Below, in pieces: positions 22,996 through 36,900 of a stretch of DNA of 64,000 bases. How positions within the stretch are numbered: position 1 is the stretch's first letter; each line of letters opens with the position of its first letter. The DNA is taken from assembly GCA_030998225.1 (NCBI GenBank), contig JAPYXD010000677.1, positions 12,895,501-12,959,500 on the forward strand, given 5' to 3'. The notes under the pieces are model-generated. The model had not been told where the DNA came from. It saw only the letters and a list, made by a program, of their open reading frames with translations, and did not search any database. The stretch comes from Diplolepis rosae. Its lineage: Eukaryota; Arthropoda; Insecta; Hymenoptera; Diplolepididae. Made by a program: the position numbers and the translations under genes.

Positions 22996-24496
22996 ACAAC
23001 TTTAAGACATAATAAAGAAAATATTAGCAGATAGCTGTAGACTTCAATTAGTTCTAAGCAATAAAAATAATAATCCCTGTTTTACCGACACCAAACATTT
23101 TTTATTTGTTGAACTTAATATCTATAACCATCCGCTGATATGTCCTTTATTATGTCCTAAACTTTCAACTAAAAAAATTCATTAATGTGAAAAAATCTTG
23201 GGGGAAACTGATTTCATTGATTTAGTCAGCTGTGCTGGTTGATCTATGGTCTTAAGTATAACTAATACACGCAAAAAATCGCAATTAAGTAAATATTGTC
23301 TAGGATGTGGAAAATATAATTTTTTTTTGACCTAACAAAATTTTCCTTGCCTGAAGAAAATGCACTTAGATGAGAAACTTTTTTCTTACATTCATTATTT
23401 TATTTCTGTGATTTATTACACTTTTCATTGTAATCTGAGCCTCTCTTTAATTCTTTTTTGGGTATTTTTTTATGCAAGCAAAATGGCAGAGCTAACTATC
23501 CAAATATAATTATGTAATTTATGAGAGATACAATTAAAATATAATTTCATGAAAGATTTATTTTTTATTACATGTTCTATTAAATGAGACGATTTTAATA
23601 TAAAACTCCAAGTATTATTTAATGGGTTTTAGAAAGCCTGCTAATTACAAAAAAAGAGAAAAAAAAATTTGAAAGGCATTTAGTATACCTTTTTTTCTAA
23701 TCGAAAATTAAGAAAATTTATGTATTTTTCATTAACTTTAACAAGAAATCCCATATCAAACAGAAATGACAATTTTTATAATTTTACTCGTACTGACATT
23801 AGATCAGTTTTATAAAAAATCAATAATAACAAATACAATGTTTCAATTGACTTTCAATTATATAATCAAATACAGAATTAAAATCAACGAAAAAACTGTT
23901 TTTAAAGTGTTGTTCTGCAGAAAAATACAGAGTTTCCCTCTTTGTGCAATTTTGTTAATCACAAATATTTTCCTCAGTACCTTCCGTAGTAGCTTGGCAT
24001 AAAAGATCTCTACGGTAAGTAAAATAACAATTGCAGTAACCTACTTTATCGACTCGGCATGGGTAAATAATTTCTAATGGTAATAGTTTACTTTTTACTA
24101 TTACTATTTTTATGTTGATTATTATTGTACGCAAAAATTACTGAAAAATTTAACACACTCTCTAATTTTTAAACTTTAATGAATTCTGTGATATATTATT
24201 GCACCGTACTTTCTACTAAAGCGTCTAGTGATAATTCAGAAATTTCCAATTACGTTACTGACTGTAACTTAAATCAATTTTATAACTATCAGTAGTTTCT
24301 TGGGCAATCAAATGTAAGCAATGACAGAGATAAAAGAAAAAAACATTGTTGTTCATGGTCAAAAGTTTCTGCATATTTAGAAGTCAGTAGGTATAATGCA
24401 GTATATGTAAGTGAGCACAACAAACATAATTTTTTGTTTAAAGATCGTCATTACAACATAAAAACTCCGTTAAATTTTTAACAACATATCTGCGCG
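22996..24496. other. Region upstream of the isomerase gene
   Basis: AT-rich, with no exon or repeat that I recognise. The isomerase promoter should lie at its right end, but I see no convincing TATA box. Confidence 0.35.
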
Positions 24497-27434
24497 ATGA
24501 ATAAGGTAAGAAACCAACTTTCTACGATATATAATTTCATTACATTCTTCGTCACACTATCTTAAAATGATAAACAAACATGGCTTTTTTTTTATGATTA
24601 CATACTTAAAATAAAAGTCTAACTTTCACTGACTTTCATTTAATGAAGTTTTTTTCATTTAAAATATTATAAAAATGAAAATTATATATAAATATATAAA
24701 TATTATAAAGCATGTGTTTTTTTTTATCAGAAGAGAAAACATGAGTATGTAAACAAAAATTAAAGTATCAATTTCACCAAACGCTAAGTGTTTGAAAATA
24801 TTTTATAGATGATGTTAAAAAAATACCAGTTTTAATTAATGTAGGTGAATTTTTGCATGTGTTAGCAACAAATTAATATAAACAGTGGTAATCACGCTAA
24901 AATATTTTCATCAATTTTTCTTCAGTTATGCTTAGTCTGTCAGAATTGCTAATAATATAAATAAAAGCAATAGTTTCGTTTGTATAATTTTTTAGCAATC
25001 TGTAAAATCGTTTTATAATTCTTGTGATTCTTCATGACTCATAGAATACGAAGGAAAAAACGATAAATTCTTAGGATTTCCTTCCCGTGTGGAAATCGAA
25101 CCCGGAAACTGATCGAGATCCGGATGGATAGCCCTACACGAAGAAAAATGGAGGGTTAGCCTGAATATCTAGAGGGTCAGGTCGACCAAATATGATGATC
25201 GACTATAGGACAGCCTTCTAGATAATCAAACTGGTCATCTGTAGAGGGTCAGAAAAGAATAATCGATTTGATCATTGTAGAAGGTCGATTTGATCATCCT
25301 TCAGGGTCGAAATGAAAATTTAAAACAAGATATTCAACTTGATCATCCCAGAGGATCGATTTGATTATCTTGATAGTGTGACTGTTTCTCTGTGGTAATC
25401 AAGCTGATCATAAATCGAGAGTCTCCCTGATTATGTCCATAAAATTATGGAAGGACTATTTGATAATCTAGAGGGTCGGTCTGACTCTCAAAATTTTGAA
25501 CCTCTAACTTCGACCCTCCGTTTTTCTCCGTGTAGTTGTACCCGGAACCGGTCGGGCTATCCGACCAGGAACCCGCCAGAAACGTCACGCTGGTTTGGTT
25601 ATCCCGAGTCGAAATATGGCGCAACTTTACCGCTCTAAGTAGGACTTTTACTTCTACTTTTAATTTTCTCGCAATAAATGTACATTTTGGAAATATTTTA
25701 ATTTCCACTTCAGAATACTTTGCTGAAAGTTACTTCAGACTTTAACATTCCATTAAAGCTCTGGTTGTGCACCACACTAGCAAAATTTTGACTTAATATG
25801 ATATTTCATTGTTTTAGAGTTGATGAGAGGAGAAATAAATTTAAAAATTAAATAAGTATACATAAATGAATAAATATCTTGACTTTTTTTATTCGAAACA
25901 ATGACTTCACATAAAACTGGCTTCGGATTTATTCGGAATAACTCGGATTGGTTCAGAAACAGATTTTTGAATGAGTCGCATTGGTTTGGAATAAATTCCC
26001 AATCCGAGACTTTCTCCAGGGTACTTGACTAGTGCCCGACTAGTTCCCGGTCAGTTTCCAACAATGAACTTCATCTTGGGTTGATTCTGCCGGTTCCCAA
26101 CCTGACCCGGTCTGGTCACGAGTCAACCCGGACGATTCCTACCCAGTTCCCGGCCATGCAAATACAGACCGAGTTTGCCCGGCAGGAATCCGGCCAGAAA
26201 CTTTTTTGTAATGGGGCTAACTGGGGCAATTTCCACACGGGTTTTTTTCTATCTAAATTATTCAGAAGATTCCCACTGCTAAGTAGTTAACAAAACATTA
26301 CATATTAATAAATAATGTGAAAGTTCTATTTATTGAATACTTTATACGTATTTGTAGGCAATACTTCACTCTTATTGGCAAAGTTCCTGCTCCTGGAGAG
26401 TGCGAATAGGTAAATTATTTACGAATCTTGTTCATATTTTAAATGGAATTGATTTTTACACTATTCAGTTTGTGTCTGCGCATATAAACTTTTAAGAATA
26501 TTGTTTAGAGTGATTTGGAAAATATATATAAAAATATACTTTAAGACGAAGATTCATAATTGAATTTTTAATTATTTTATCCTTCATGAACTAGGATAAT
26601 CCAATTTTGTAATTCATGAAGTTATTATATTCATAATATTTGACGTTAGGCTTTTTTTATATTCTTGCGTATATTGCAGCATTGAATTTCAAAGAAATAC
26701 CATATGAAATAAAACCCATAAACCTCCTTAAGTCTAATGGAGAACAATTCAGCGAAGAATTTCTCAAAGTAAATCCAATGGCAAAAGTACCTGCACTTCA
26801 AATTGATAATCAGACTTTAATCGAATCTGTAAGTTGCAATATGGATCTAAAATAAATCAATTTTCAATTAAAGATCAATATTTAATCTTGTCTTATTATT
26901 TTTCTTTTCTACTCTTCTTCAATAAAGATGAGTATCTTAGAGTATTTAGAAGAAACTAGACCTCAGAATCCACTAATTCCAAAAAATCCTGTACAAAAGG
27001 CAAGAGTTAGAGAAATTTGTGCAGTAATTGTAAGTGGAATTCAGCCTTTACAAAATTTTGGTCTTAGAAATTATGTGGGAAAAGAAAATTGGGTAAAGTG
27101 GGCACAACTCTGGATAAATAAAGGATTTACTGGTGTGTATAATTCTGAAAATATTTTTCTTATTGACACTTTGGAGACGTCATATAAAAAAAATTTTTAA
27201 TTTGTTGTAGGTTTGGAACATTTATTGGCATCTAGTGGAAAAAAATATTCTGTTGGTGATGATATCACTCTAGCAGATTGTTGTTTGGTACCTCAGATAT
27301 ACAACGCTAAAAGATATTGTGTAGATATGAGTTTATATCCCATTATTTCAGAAATAATTAAAAACCTAGAACATCATCCAGCCATTTTGGATACACATCC
27401 TACAAAACAACCTGATTGCCCAGACATATTATAA
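24497..27434 (+). CDS. GSTZ1: Maleylacetoacetate isomerase (zeta-class glutathione transferase)
   Basis: Five exons, all with GT-AG borders and matching phases: 24497-24505, 26358-26409, 26680-26828, 26928-27132, 27211-27434. Total 639 nt, 212 aa, the normal family length. The enzyme uses glutathione to isomerise maleylacetoacetate to fumarylacetoacetate in tyrosine breakdown, in the cytosol. The active-site motif SSCSWRVRIAL spans exons 2-3 (residues 12-22). The thioredoxin-like half continues through NPMAKVPAL and EYLEETRP. The helical half shows SGIQPLQN and the family signature VGDDITLADCCLVPQ. The 9-nt first exon (Met-Asn-Lys) is the least certain part; it was chosen because it ends in a GTAAGA donor with the right phase and gives a family-like N-terminus. 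Intron 1 (1.85 kb) holds a nested transposon pair. No frameshift or lost residue seen. Confidence 0.92.
25084..26241. mobile_element. GC-rich inverted-repeat element in intron 1 of the isomerase
   Basis: Ends CCCGTGTGGAAAT and its reverse complement. The interior on both sides of a nested insertion is much richer in G and C than the window and consists of degenerate CCGG / GGTTCCCGG-like short repeats. No coding frame. Its organisation resembles the element at 43873-45135. Confidence 0.7.
25134..25535. mobile_element. Nested inverted-repeat element, GGAGGGT family copy 1
   Basis: Ends CTACACGAAGAAAAATGG and CTACACGGAGAAAAACGG in inverted orientation. The interior has many GATCATC / AGAGGGTC short repeats. 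It sits inside the GC-rich element. It shares TATAGGACAGCCTTCTAGATA with the element at 44209-44823, so the two are related. Confidence 0.75.
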
Positions 27435-27542
27435 ACTCATAAGAGATATATATATTTTTTTTATTACATTCATGAAAAGTGAATTATGAATGCAAAAATT
27501 ATTATAAAAATTATTATCATATATTGTGGGCATAGTTTTATA

Positions 27543-28082
27543 TTAAGGTAGTTGATCGACGAAAATTAGACCTCAGGCAAAAATAGATAATTTTGATTTC
27601 AAGGATAACAATATTATTATTAAAGGGCTATTTTGGAAGAGAAAAGATTAATTTCAATGAAAAAAAATTGAAATACAGAAAAATAATTTTATTAATAAAT
27701 TTTATTTTTGCCCCAACTTTTTTTCTTTATTGCTTCTTACCAAATTTTAAAAAATTATGTGATTTTAATAAATTACAAATCACTTTTTCAAGAAAAATAT
27801 TCCCCACAACTTAACCATTTCCAATTTTTGAAAATGAATAAATTATTATCAAATTCAGCAATTTGTTTTTTAAAAATTTCGTTATGGAAAATGTTTTTTA
27901 ATGGTTTCAGCCATTAAAGAATTTATTTTTAAAAATCAGAAACGGTGAAGTTGTGGGAAATATTTTCTCTGAAAAATTGATTCATGATTTATTAGAATCG
28001 CATAATTTTTTAAAATTTGGTAAGAAGCAATAAGAAAAAAAGTTGAGTCAAAAATAAAATTTATTAATAAAATTATTTTCAG
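27543..28082. mobile_element. Family A element, right end lost
   Basis: Begins at TTAA (27543-27546) with the GGTAGTTGATCGACG end, then the conserved arm. The inner arms match the other copies, but the right terminal arm is replaced by unrelated sequence after about 28082. Confidence 0.8.
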
Positions 28083-29500
28083 ATACATGTCTGAATTTCG
28101 AGACATATGATTGTGTGTGTGGGATTAATAAAGCCATTTCAACGTATTAATACTTTTCTATGTGCAAGCCGACTTTTTTTTCTAAAATAAGTTTTATAAT
28201 ATAAAAGAATGTATAGCATAATGTAAGTTTTACCTTATATTAGAATTTTCCACCCTTCAGCTGCGTTAGCATTATCCAGTAGAACAATTTCTTTGTATAC
28301 AACCGTCCTTGTACTCTTACTAACCTTTTCATTTTTTTCCTTCAATTCATATGCACGTATGTGGATAAAATATATTGTTTAACCTTTTCTTCAATGAGAA
28401 ATCCATAAAATTATTTTTATTTAAAAATATTAAAGGAATAAAATTTAAATCAAATTTTATATCTGTTTGGAAACGTTAAAGCGTCACTAAAACTGAGGAA
28501 GAAAGTTCTGAAATCTGATTTGGAAGGAAAGCATTTTTCCGAAACATGTGGAAATTAACTTTTCTCTGGATCTTTCAACAATCATGTTCCAATTCAATTT
28601 TATTTATATTTGCATTTACTACATTGCATTAAATTTAAACCTACATGTGGCAGCAATTTGAAAGTAAACCAAATACAAGTATATGTTTTACAAATTTTGA
28701 GTCATAAAACTGCTGAAAAAGAAAGTGTTTTTAAATATTTTTTATTCAGAAAGTGAACATCTTCAATATCGTCATTATAATATGTTAAACGTAGTTTTAC
28801 AATCTCAGTTATAATAAAATAACATGTTACCTAATTAAAATAAGATAACAGTAAAACATAATTAGCAGTCATAGTCCATAAATATCTCAAGAAAATCTGC
28901 ATTCTTAATATATTTATGCATAAATAGTTTTTTCATTGTATATTTTTAAATACATATCGTTGTTTATATAATCAATTAATATTTTACTACTTTTCCTGTA
29001 ATTATCCACTATCTACTAAAACGTTTTAAGAAAAGAAGATAAAATTGACATTTTGGTCGATTTTAACAAAGTATCTAAATGATTACCGCTAATGCCATTC
29101 TAACTTGCATTTCGTTTTGTATAATAAATCTCACTCGTGCAATACTTCTACTACATTGTCGAAAAAGTGGAGTTAACGTTACTTGAAAAAGACTCAACAA
29201 AAGTCCTACTTTCTGAAGTCAAATAGGATTTTCCATATAGTTCTGAATTGCAATTCCTATCAGAAATTAATTTTTTTCTTTCAATTTTGCTTATTTTCAA
29301 ATTAGTCTAATCTCTTTGTGAAGTTTTGTCAGAAATGAAATCAATAAAAACCACAAAAAAACAATATCAGATTGGTATATATGCATTTGGCCCTAATTTC
29401 ATTCTCCCTGAATATTTATGAGTCTTTATAAGTCTGATAACCTGTTAGTGACTTTGGAGTAAATGATATTTAGGGAAAATGAATTTAGAGTCAAATGCAT
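28083..29500. other. AT-rich intergenic, no gene seen
   Basis: No coding signal, RNA gene or element recognised. Confidence 0.4.
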
Positions 29501-29962
29501 ATGGGTCATTCCATATTAGATTGACAGTCGATGTCGCAGATTTGAACGAGATAATTTTTTTTCGATTCTTTATCAACAATAAATAGACAAGTATTTTTTT
29601 TTTGGCCAAAAAATATTTTTTTACAAGTATACGATTTTTCGAATTTTCTAAGAAATGATATTTTCGACATAGCAAGCGCACTTTCAAGCCTGTTTATCTT
29701 GAAAACAATTGTTCGCACGAAAATTTTTCCAAATTACAAAAATTAGGGTTTTGACTCTTCTTTACAGAGATTGTTGCGAAAAAATTGTTTAAATATTTAC
29801 TTTTTTATATTAAAAATTATTTAGAGTATCGTATACTTGTAAAAAAATTTTTTTAGCCAAACAAAAAAATACGTGTCTATTTATTGTTGATAAGGAATCG
29901 AAAAAAAATTATCTCGTTCAAATCTGCGACATCGACTGTCAATCTAATGTGGAATGACTCAT
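29501..29962. mobile_element. Inverted-repeat element with GGGTCATTCCA ends
   Basis: Arms of about 130 bp: ATGGGTCATTCCATATTAG on the left and its reverse complement ending TGGAATGACTCAT on the right, sharing GTCGATGTCGCAGATTTG. Non-coding. GGGTCATTCCA-type termini are common in insect MITEs. Confidence 0.88.
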
Positions 29963-30899
29963 ATATACTTAGTAAAAACAAAATATCAAATTCTTTATTC
30001 AACTATTTTTTAAAATATTTGTTCAAAGATAATTTAAAGTTTTATTTTGTAATGAATATCATCATTCAATATTACATGAATATTATTAGATTCTCTAGAT
30101 GTTAATTATCAAAATATTTGATTAAATCTTTTAGATTTTAGATTTTTTAAATCTTTTGAAATCATTCCAAATCGCTTATGATATTTTCTGTAATTTGTTC
30201 AACTATATTTAGAATTATCAGAAACCTACAAAAATTGTTAACAATATTTTTAATTATTTTTAAACTCTTCCCTGCATTCCCTAATTTTGAATTTTCTACT
30301 TTTCTTCTAATTTTCTAGTTTAGGAGGCTTTTGAATGAATTCAAAAATTTAGAAACTGGATAATTAGAATAGTTAAAGGATATAAAATCTCGTTTGCTTA
30401 ACTATTTGAAGAACAATCATACGATTGATATGCTTGTGCGTCAAGTAAACTGTAGAAGTACATAAATGGTGTTCAAATAATTGAATTCCTCAATATATTA
30501 TACCTATCATCATCAACGACAAACGAACTTGTTCTATCATGTAAACTTTAATTTCAAATAAAAATAAAATTCTATTCTATGTATTAGCCTTAATTATTAC
30601 AAAGTATCGATCTTAAAACTACGACTAATATACAAAGTTTTTCAAAAGTCTAGACTTTTGGGAAACCTTGTATATCGTATATATTACATAAGAATTTCAT
30701 TTACATTACAATAGATTATAATACTTAATTATTCACGCGACAAACTTTCTTATCTTAAAGTATTCAATATGTTTCCACGATGAAGAAAGAATTTCACTAT
30801 TTTAATTATTTATTTACAAGACAAACTTGAAGTGGAAATTTTGTGCAATATGTGATAAGAAGCTTTTATTTTCATAAATGATATGCAAAATAGAACGTA
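29963..30899. other. AT-rich intergenic, no gene seen
   Basis: No coding signal or recognisable element. Confidence 0.4.
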
Positions 30900-31769
30900 C
30901 AGTACCGGTCAGAATTGTTCGGCCACCTGTTTTTCGATAATTGCTTAAATTATCCTAATTTGAATTATATAAGTGAAAAAATTTGTTCTCTTGATTAAAT
31001 TTAAAGCTATCAAAATTCTTTATAAAATGAACCCAGCATGAATTCGTTTTGTTAAATTTTGAAGAAGTTATTGCAGAAATAGTCAAGATTTCAATGCTTT
31101 CTTAAATTTTAAATAACTTTCGAAGTAATCAACATTTTTTAATGTTCTTGGGCTCATTTTAGAGCTAAGATTCTACAGAATCGCATTAAATTATCATTAT
31201 AAATCTATACATTTTTTCTTGCATAATGCAAGGAGTTAAAATTGTAACAAAAAAGTAAAAAAATTTCGAAAACATTTCATCTGTAGGTAAATCATAACAA
31301 AGATCATATGAATATATATTTCAAGGGTATTCAATACAATATTCATGATTATATGTTTTATATATCTTATAAAAATGTTTTTCTCAGCAAAAGCAATATT
31401 GTAATTTTTCCAACTTTTTTATTTGAACTTTAACCTCGTGCAGTATGTAAGAAAAAAATTACACATTAATTCCAAGAATTTTGATCAATTTTGTAGAAAT
31501 TTAGCTTTAAAATTAGTCCAAGAACATTAAAAAATGTTGATTACTTTGAAAGTTATTTAAAATTTAAGAAAGCATTGAAATCTTGACTATTTCTGCAATA
31601 ACTTCTTCAAAATTTAACAAAACGAATTCATGCTGGGCTTATTTTATAAAGAATTTTGATAGCTTTAAATTTTATTAAGAGAACAAATTTTTTCACTTAC
31701 ATAATTCAAATTAGGATAATTTAATCAATTATCAAAAAGCAGGTGGCCGGACAACTCTGATCGGTACTG
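30900..31769. mobile_element. Non-autonomous Tc1-type fold-back element
   Basis: TA duplicates flank termini CAGTACCGGTCAGA (left) and CAGTACCGATCAGA (right, inverted), the CAGTACCGGTC start typical of Tc1 family elements. The arms are over 300 bp and nearly meet in the middle, leaving no transposase. A TA microsatellite follows at 31770-31791. Confidence 0.88.
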
Positions 31770-31791
31770 TATATATATATATATATATATA

Positions 31792-33916
31792 CACACCAAA
31801 TAAAGTTCTGCAATTAATTTGCATACTCAAAATAATTTCTTATGAGTCTGATTTTACTTCATGAATGAGTACACTAAATTATAATACTTATGAGTCTAAA
31901 AACGTCGTTATTTATATCACGAAGTATTGACATTATTTTTTAAATCTACTTATTCACACAGGAATTGTATTTATCTCAAAAACGAGACATGAAATCACAT
32001 AAAAGTGCAATAAAACTGATGAACAATCACTTGGACCCATTTAACAAATTAAATAGAAAATCAACTGTGAAAATATCAATTTTTTTATTTAATCTACTTT
32101 TTATGATTTTCTGGTCCATGGTTCTTTGTGAAAATATCTTAATTCTTGTTCCCAAGTAAAGTAAATGCGATTCTGTGTTTCTCCGTTATGAAAAATAAAA
32201 TAATCTATTTATATATTAATGAAGTATTTAATAAAGAAACAATATCATTTTTTTGAGGTACATTTGATTTCATTATAAAATCTACTCGCAATTACTGGTG
32301 ATTCTTTGTATCAAGTTTTTCAGAAGTTGAAAAATACATAATTTTCAAATTCCCACTTTGCACATTAAATTCAAATTACTCTTTTGCCGTGGCAGAAGCA
32401 ATATGTAACGATTTTTCAAGAATATAATTTTATCTCGTTTCTCTCCTCTGTTGCATGAAATGATATATATGGTTCAGAAAAATAATATCTGAAACGTCTA
32501 CGCTGATGATTTCCCAGTCCAGAAAAGGAGAATGAAAAGAAAAGGAAATTGGTACGAATGAGGGAAAAGTTAGGTCCATCGAAAGGTATCATTTATAGCT
32601 TAGACTTACATAGAAATATTCCTTATGAACTTATGTTTTAGATTTTATGATGGGATAATGAATATTAAAAAATATAGCCTGACATTGACAAAAAAAGCGA
32701 TGCTATTTATTCTACCATTCCTATTTAATTACTCTAAACAAGCACATAATATATTTTTCACATCAGTTATACCATAAAAAAATTATACTCCTGTTATAAT
32801 TTAATGGTCCCACAATCTACTGTTATGATTTAGTGAAAGATATACAGGTGTAAATAATTATAGAAAATATGAATATGTCTTCAGAAACCTTCTAACAAAA
32901 AAATTATAATAATTGGGTTAGATAAGAGTTAAAACTTATCAAAATATGTAATTTTATAAAAAATCACCATATATATACCATAGATCTCTACACATCTATA
33001 TCACAGTTATATAAATCTCTTTTCTAAAGTTCCATTAATATTTTTTGGTTTCTAAGTCTCAGGTTTTGCTGCAATGTGCCAAGTGGGATTTGAAATAAAA
33101 TGAAAAGCATCCCTTTTACGATGCATCAAAGGAAGAAGCTTTATACTCAGAGGATAAATCTTAAAAGAATGGCACAATTCAAAACTGTAATTAATAATTA
33201 AAATGGCAACTTTGAAAGCATATCGTACGATGCGTTCGTTGTAAATTCGTACTTTACCCACGTCCATGACTCAAGAGAATAGTATTTTTTATGCAAATTT
33301 TAATTCTCAGAGCAAACGTAGTTCTTTGTCGAAGGCCCTGTTTTCGAATTAGTAAGAAAACAGACTAGTCTTTTTAAATCTAGATCTAGTATGTATTGGT
33401 GTGTACATAGTTATTAGCAGGGGTGGGCAGTATTTCCTTACTTTATATATTTTCTACAAATTTCAATTCTTTTGAACTAGAAAGTCTTATTAACTTTTAT
33501 TTAACTTAATTAGGTATCATATGAAGGAGACATGATCATAAACACTACCGGTTTTCACAGAGAATATCCAAAAAAAACTTTCAAAACTTCTCCACCCCTG
33601 ATTATTGCTTATAGCAGCAGTGTTGATATCGAGCTTGACCCAGAAAATTAAAATATTAAAAAATTAAACTATAAGATTAAATTATTTTTTTTAAGCGTCG
33701 CATCACAGACTGCTTTTTGTGACAATCACACGTTTTTTGACTACTTTCTTTGAGAAAGTAAAATTGTTTTGTGAGTCATCCATTACGCGCTTTGGTGATG
33801 ATCAGAAGCATAGGGAACGTATAATCGCTCTCTTTGGTCTCATTAAATGGTCGATATTTTAATTAATTTGTGAATGGATTTTTTTATAAACCTACTCGGA
33901 ATAAATATTTCAGTCC
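31792..33916. other. Region downstream of the R7BP homologue
   Basis: Probably includes the 3' UTR of the minus-strand gene that ends at 33917. I could not place its polyadenylation site. A 71-codon frame at 33052-33267 has no support. Confidence 0.35.
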
Positions 33917-36900
33917 TTAAACGTAGTTGGGTCGAGCAGTGCAGCACAAAAAGCCGAAGGTTCCGCGAATATAAGATGGATTTCTGGATCTATTCTCCCA
34001 TCGGTAGGCCTTCCGGTTTCCATTAGTGCGATTGACGCGACTAGCTGCTTCTTGAAGAGCAACGGGTCGTTCTGAAAAAAAATATTATACGAATTCTTAC
34101 GTACCTGTATTGTGAGAAATAGTATTCAAAATCCATCTGGTCAAGTTTACTTTTAAAATAAATGAAATATATATATATATAATAATAGGGAATAGAAACC
34201 GGAAACTTTATTCTGGAAGGATGAAATTTATTTTATCCGTTGATCTAATACTTTACTTTTATTGAGCAATTTAGAAAAGTCATCTAATTTTAAAGTAGTT
34301 CGTTCATGAAAATTAGACCTTAGGCAAAAATAGATAATTTTGCTTTCAAGAATAGCAATATTATTATTGAAGGGCTAATATGAAAGAGAAAAGATAAATT
34401 TCCATGAAAAAAATTTGAAATACAGAAAAATAATTTTATTAATAAATTTTATTTTTGCCCCAACTTTTTTTCTTATCGCTTCTTACCAAATTTAAAAAAA
34501 TTATGCGATTCTAATAAATCACGGTTCATTTTTTTAGGAAAAAGATTCTCTACAACTTGACTGTTTCCAATTTTTGAAAATGAATTCTTTAATGGCTGAA
34601 ATTATAAAAAACAATTTTTCAAAACAAAATTTTCATAAACAAATTGCTTTATTTGATAATAATTAATTCAATTTCAAAAATAGGAAACGGTCATGTTGTA
34701 GAGAATCTTTCCTATAAAAATAAACTGTGATTTATTAGAACCGCATCATTTTTAAAAATTTAGCTCGAAGTGATAAGAAAATAAGTTTGGGCAAAAATAA
34801 AATTTATTTAAAAAATTATTTTTTTGCGTTTCAAATTTTTTTCATGAATAATAATCTTTTCTCTTTCAAATTAGCCTTTCAATAATAATATTGCTATTCT
34901 TGAAAGCAAAATTATCTATTTTTGCCTGAGGTCTAATTTTCGTGAACGAACTATCTTAAGGGCATAAGTTTTATTGATTTCAGGTTTCCACATAAATATA
35001 TCCAAATTAAAGAAAATTGTTTCTTAAGGCCATTTGCCAAGAAGGTCACATGACAAAAGTGATATGTTAATCCAACCAGGCAAGATAACTTTTCTTGTTT
35101 ATAACATATCTTGCTTAATTTGGTAAAGATATCAAAAGATTATAAGAAACGTCTGTTAACTTCATTTTGGTAAAAATTCTGCAATTTTTTTCATTTTAAA
35201 ATATAAAACTGAAGTGTTATTGACGATTACAGCTCTACAAGTATGTTTCCACGAAGAATGAAATATGTTCTTGAAATTCTGGGAAATAAATCCAAAATTA
35301 CTGAGACAGGTCTTTTATATCTTGAATATTTATAATGATATAAAAAAATTTTGATAAAAAAAAGTAATTTTAGCATATTTGCAAACTGTATTACCGACAG
35401 TGTTAGATCAATGCAGCATAACTCAAGACACTCAATTATTATTATGATTAAAATTTGTTAAAAAATTGTATTGCAATACACTATATCTTCCTCTATTCCT
35501 TCACTGTAAAAAAATGTTATTAAATCTATAGCATTTTTTCCAAAAGTATGTATACTATTGATTCAAAAAAATATTCTATAAGAAATTATACATATGCTAC
35601 CAATTTTATTGCATTTTGATTCAAATCAATGATAAACTTGCTTTTGGCAGAAATGCTATAGATTCAATAGTTAGTGACAATTAATTAGTCACGTGACAAA
35701 AATGATATGTTAATCCAACCATGTAAGATGACTTATTTTCACGGAGAAAATCCTACATTATTGGTTACTTCTTTCTGCACGACTCAGTCGTGTAGTTGAA
35801 AAAAAAATATCACCTACACGACTGAGTAGTGTAGTGGCACGAATCAATCGTTTTTTCGGCAGTAACTATTCGTGTCAGCCACACGAATGCTGCTACAGTC
35901 AAAAGTAGTGCCGTCTACACTACTCTGTAGTATTGCTACACGACTCAGTCGTATCTCTAACATTTCTCAAATTTTGAAAAGAAAATTCTATGTACTTTAG
36001 ACACAAACATGTAGAAACCTAAAATCAATAAAATTTTCTAATTTCCTAAGTATGACTTGTCCTTAAGTTGTAAATTCGTATGCGAATCCATCTGGATTAT
36101 ATATTATATTATAGATATAAATTAGTTATTCTCCTAAATGATAAATGACAAAGTAAGTTCAGATTGATGCCAAAATATATCTGCTGATAATATATATATA
36201 TATATATATATATATTATCAGCAGATATATCTTCTTTTTAAAAAAAAGAAGATCAAAAACACATAATTACAACTGTCCCTCTAAGAAATTTCCGTTGTGC
36301 CAGTCGCAAAAATTCGTGTGACATACACGACTCAATCGTGTGGCCCACTCGACTCAGTCGTGTAGCAATACTTCAGAGTAGTTTAGACGGCACTAATCTT
36401 GACTAGCAGCATTCGTGTGGCTGACACGATAGTTACTGTCGAAAAACGATTGATTCGTGCCACTACACTACTCAGTCGTGTAGGTGATATTTTTTTTTCT
36501 ACTGCACGACTGAGTCGTGTAGAAAGAAGGAACCAGTAGTGTAGGATTTTCTCCGTGTTGTTTATAACATATATTGGCATTTTGCTCAAAATTTGGTAAA
36601 TGTATCAGAAGATAATAAGGAACGTCTGTTAACTTCGTTTTATTAAAAATTCTGCTTTCTTTTTATTCTTAAATATAAAACTGAAGTGCTATTGACGATT
36701 ACAGCTCTGTAACTACATTTCCACGGAGATTGAAATATCGTCTTGGAATTTCGGAAAATGAATCAAAATTTACTGAGACAGGTCTCTTATGTCTTAAATA
36801 TTAATAATGATATAAAAAAATTTTAGTGAAAAAAAGTAATTTTAGCAAATTTACAGAATATATTACCGACAGTGTTATACCAGTGCAGCAGAACTCAAGA

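Noticed and set aside
26928..27200. Isomerase as a broken pseudogene with separate open frames
   Set aside because: The breaks fall at proper GT-AG introns with matching phases, and the joined protein is full length with its active site.
31770..31791. TA microsatellite as a regulatory site
   Set aside because: A plain dinucleotide run beside the TA target duplicate of the Tc1-type element.
33052..33267. 71-codon minus-strand frame starting MDVGKVRIYN
   Set aside because: It lies after the stop codon of the R7BP homologue, with no splice link or recognisable domain.
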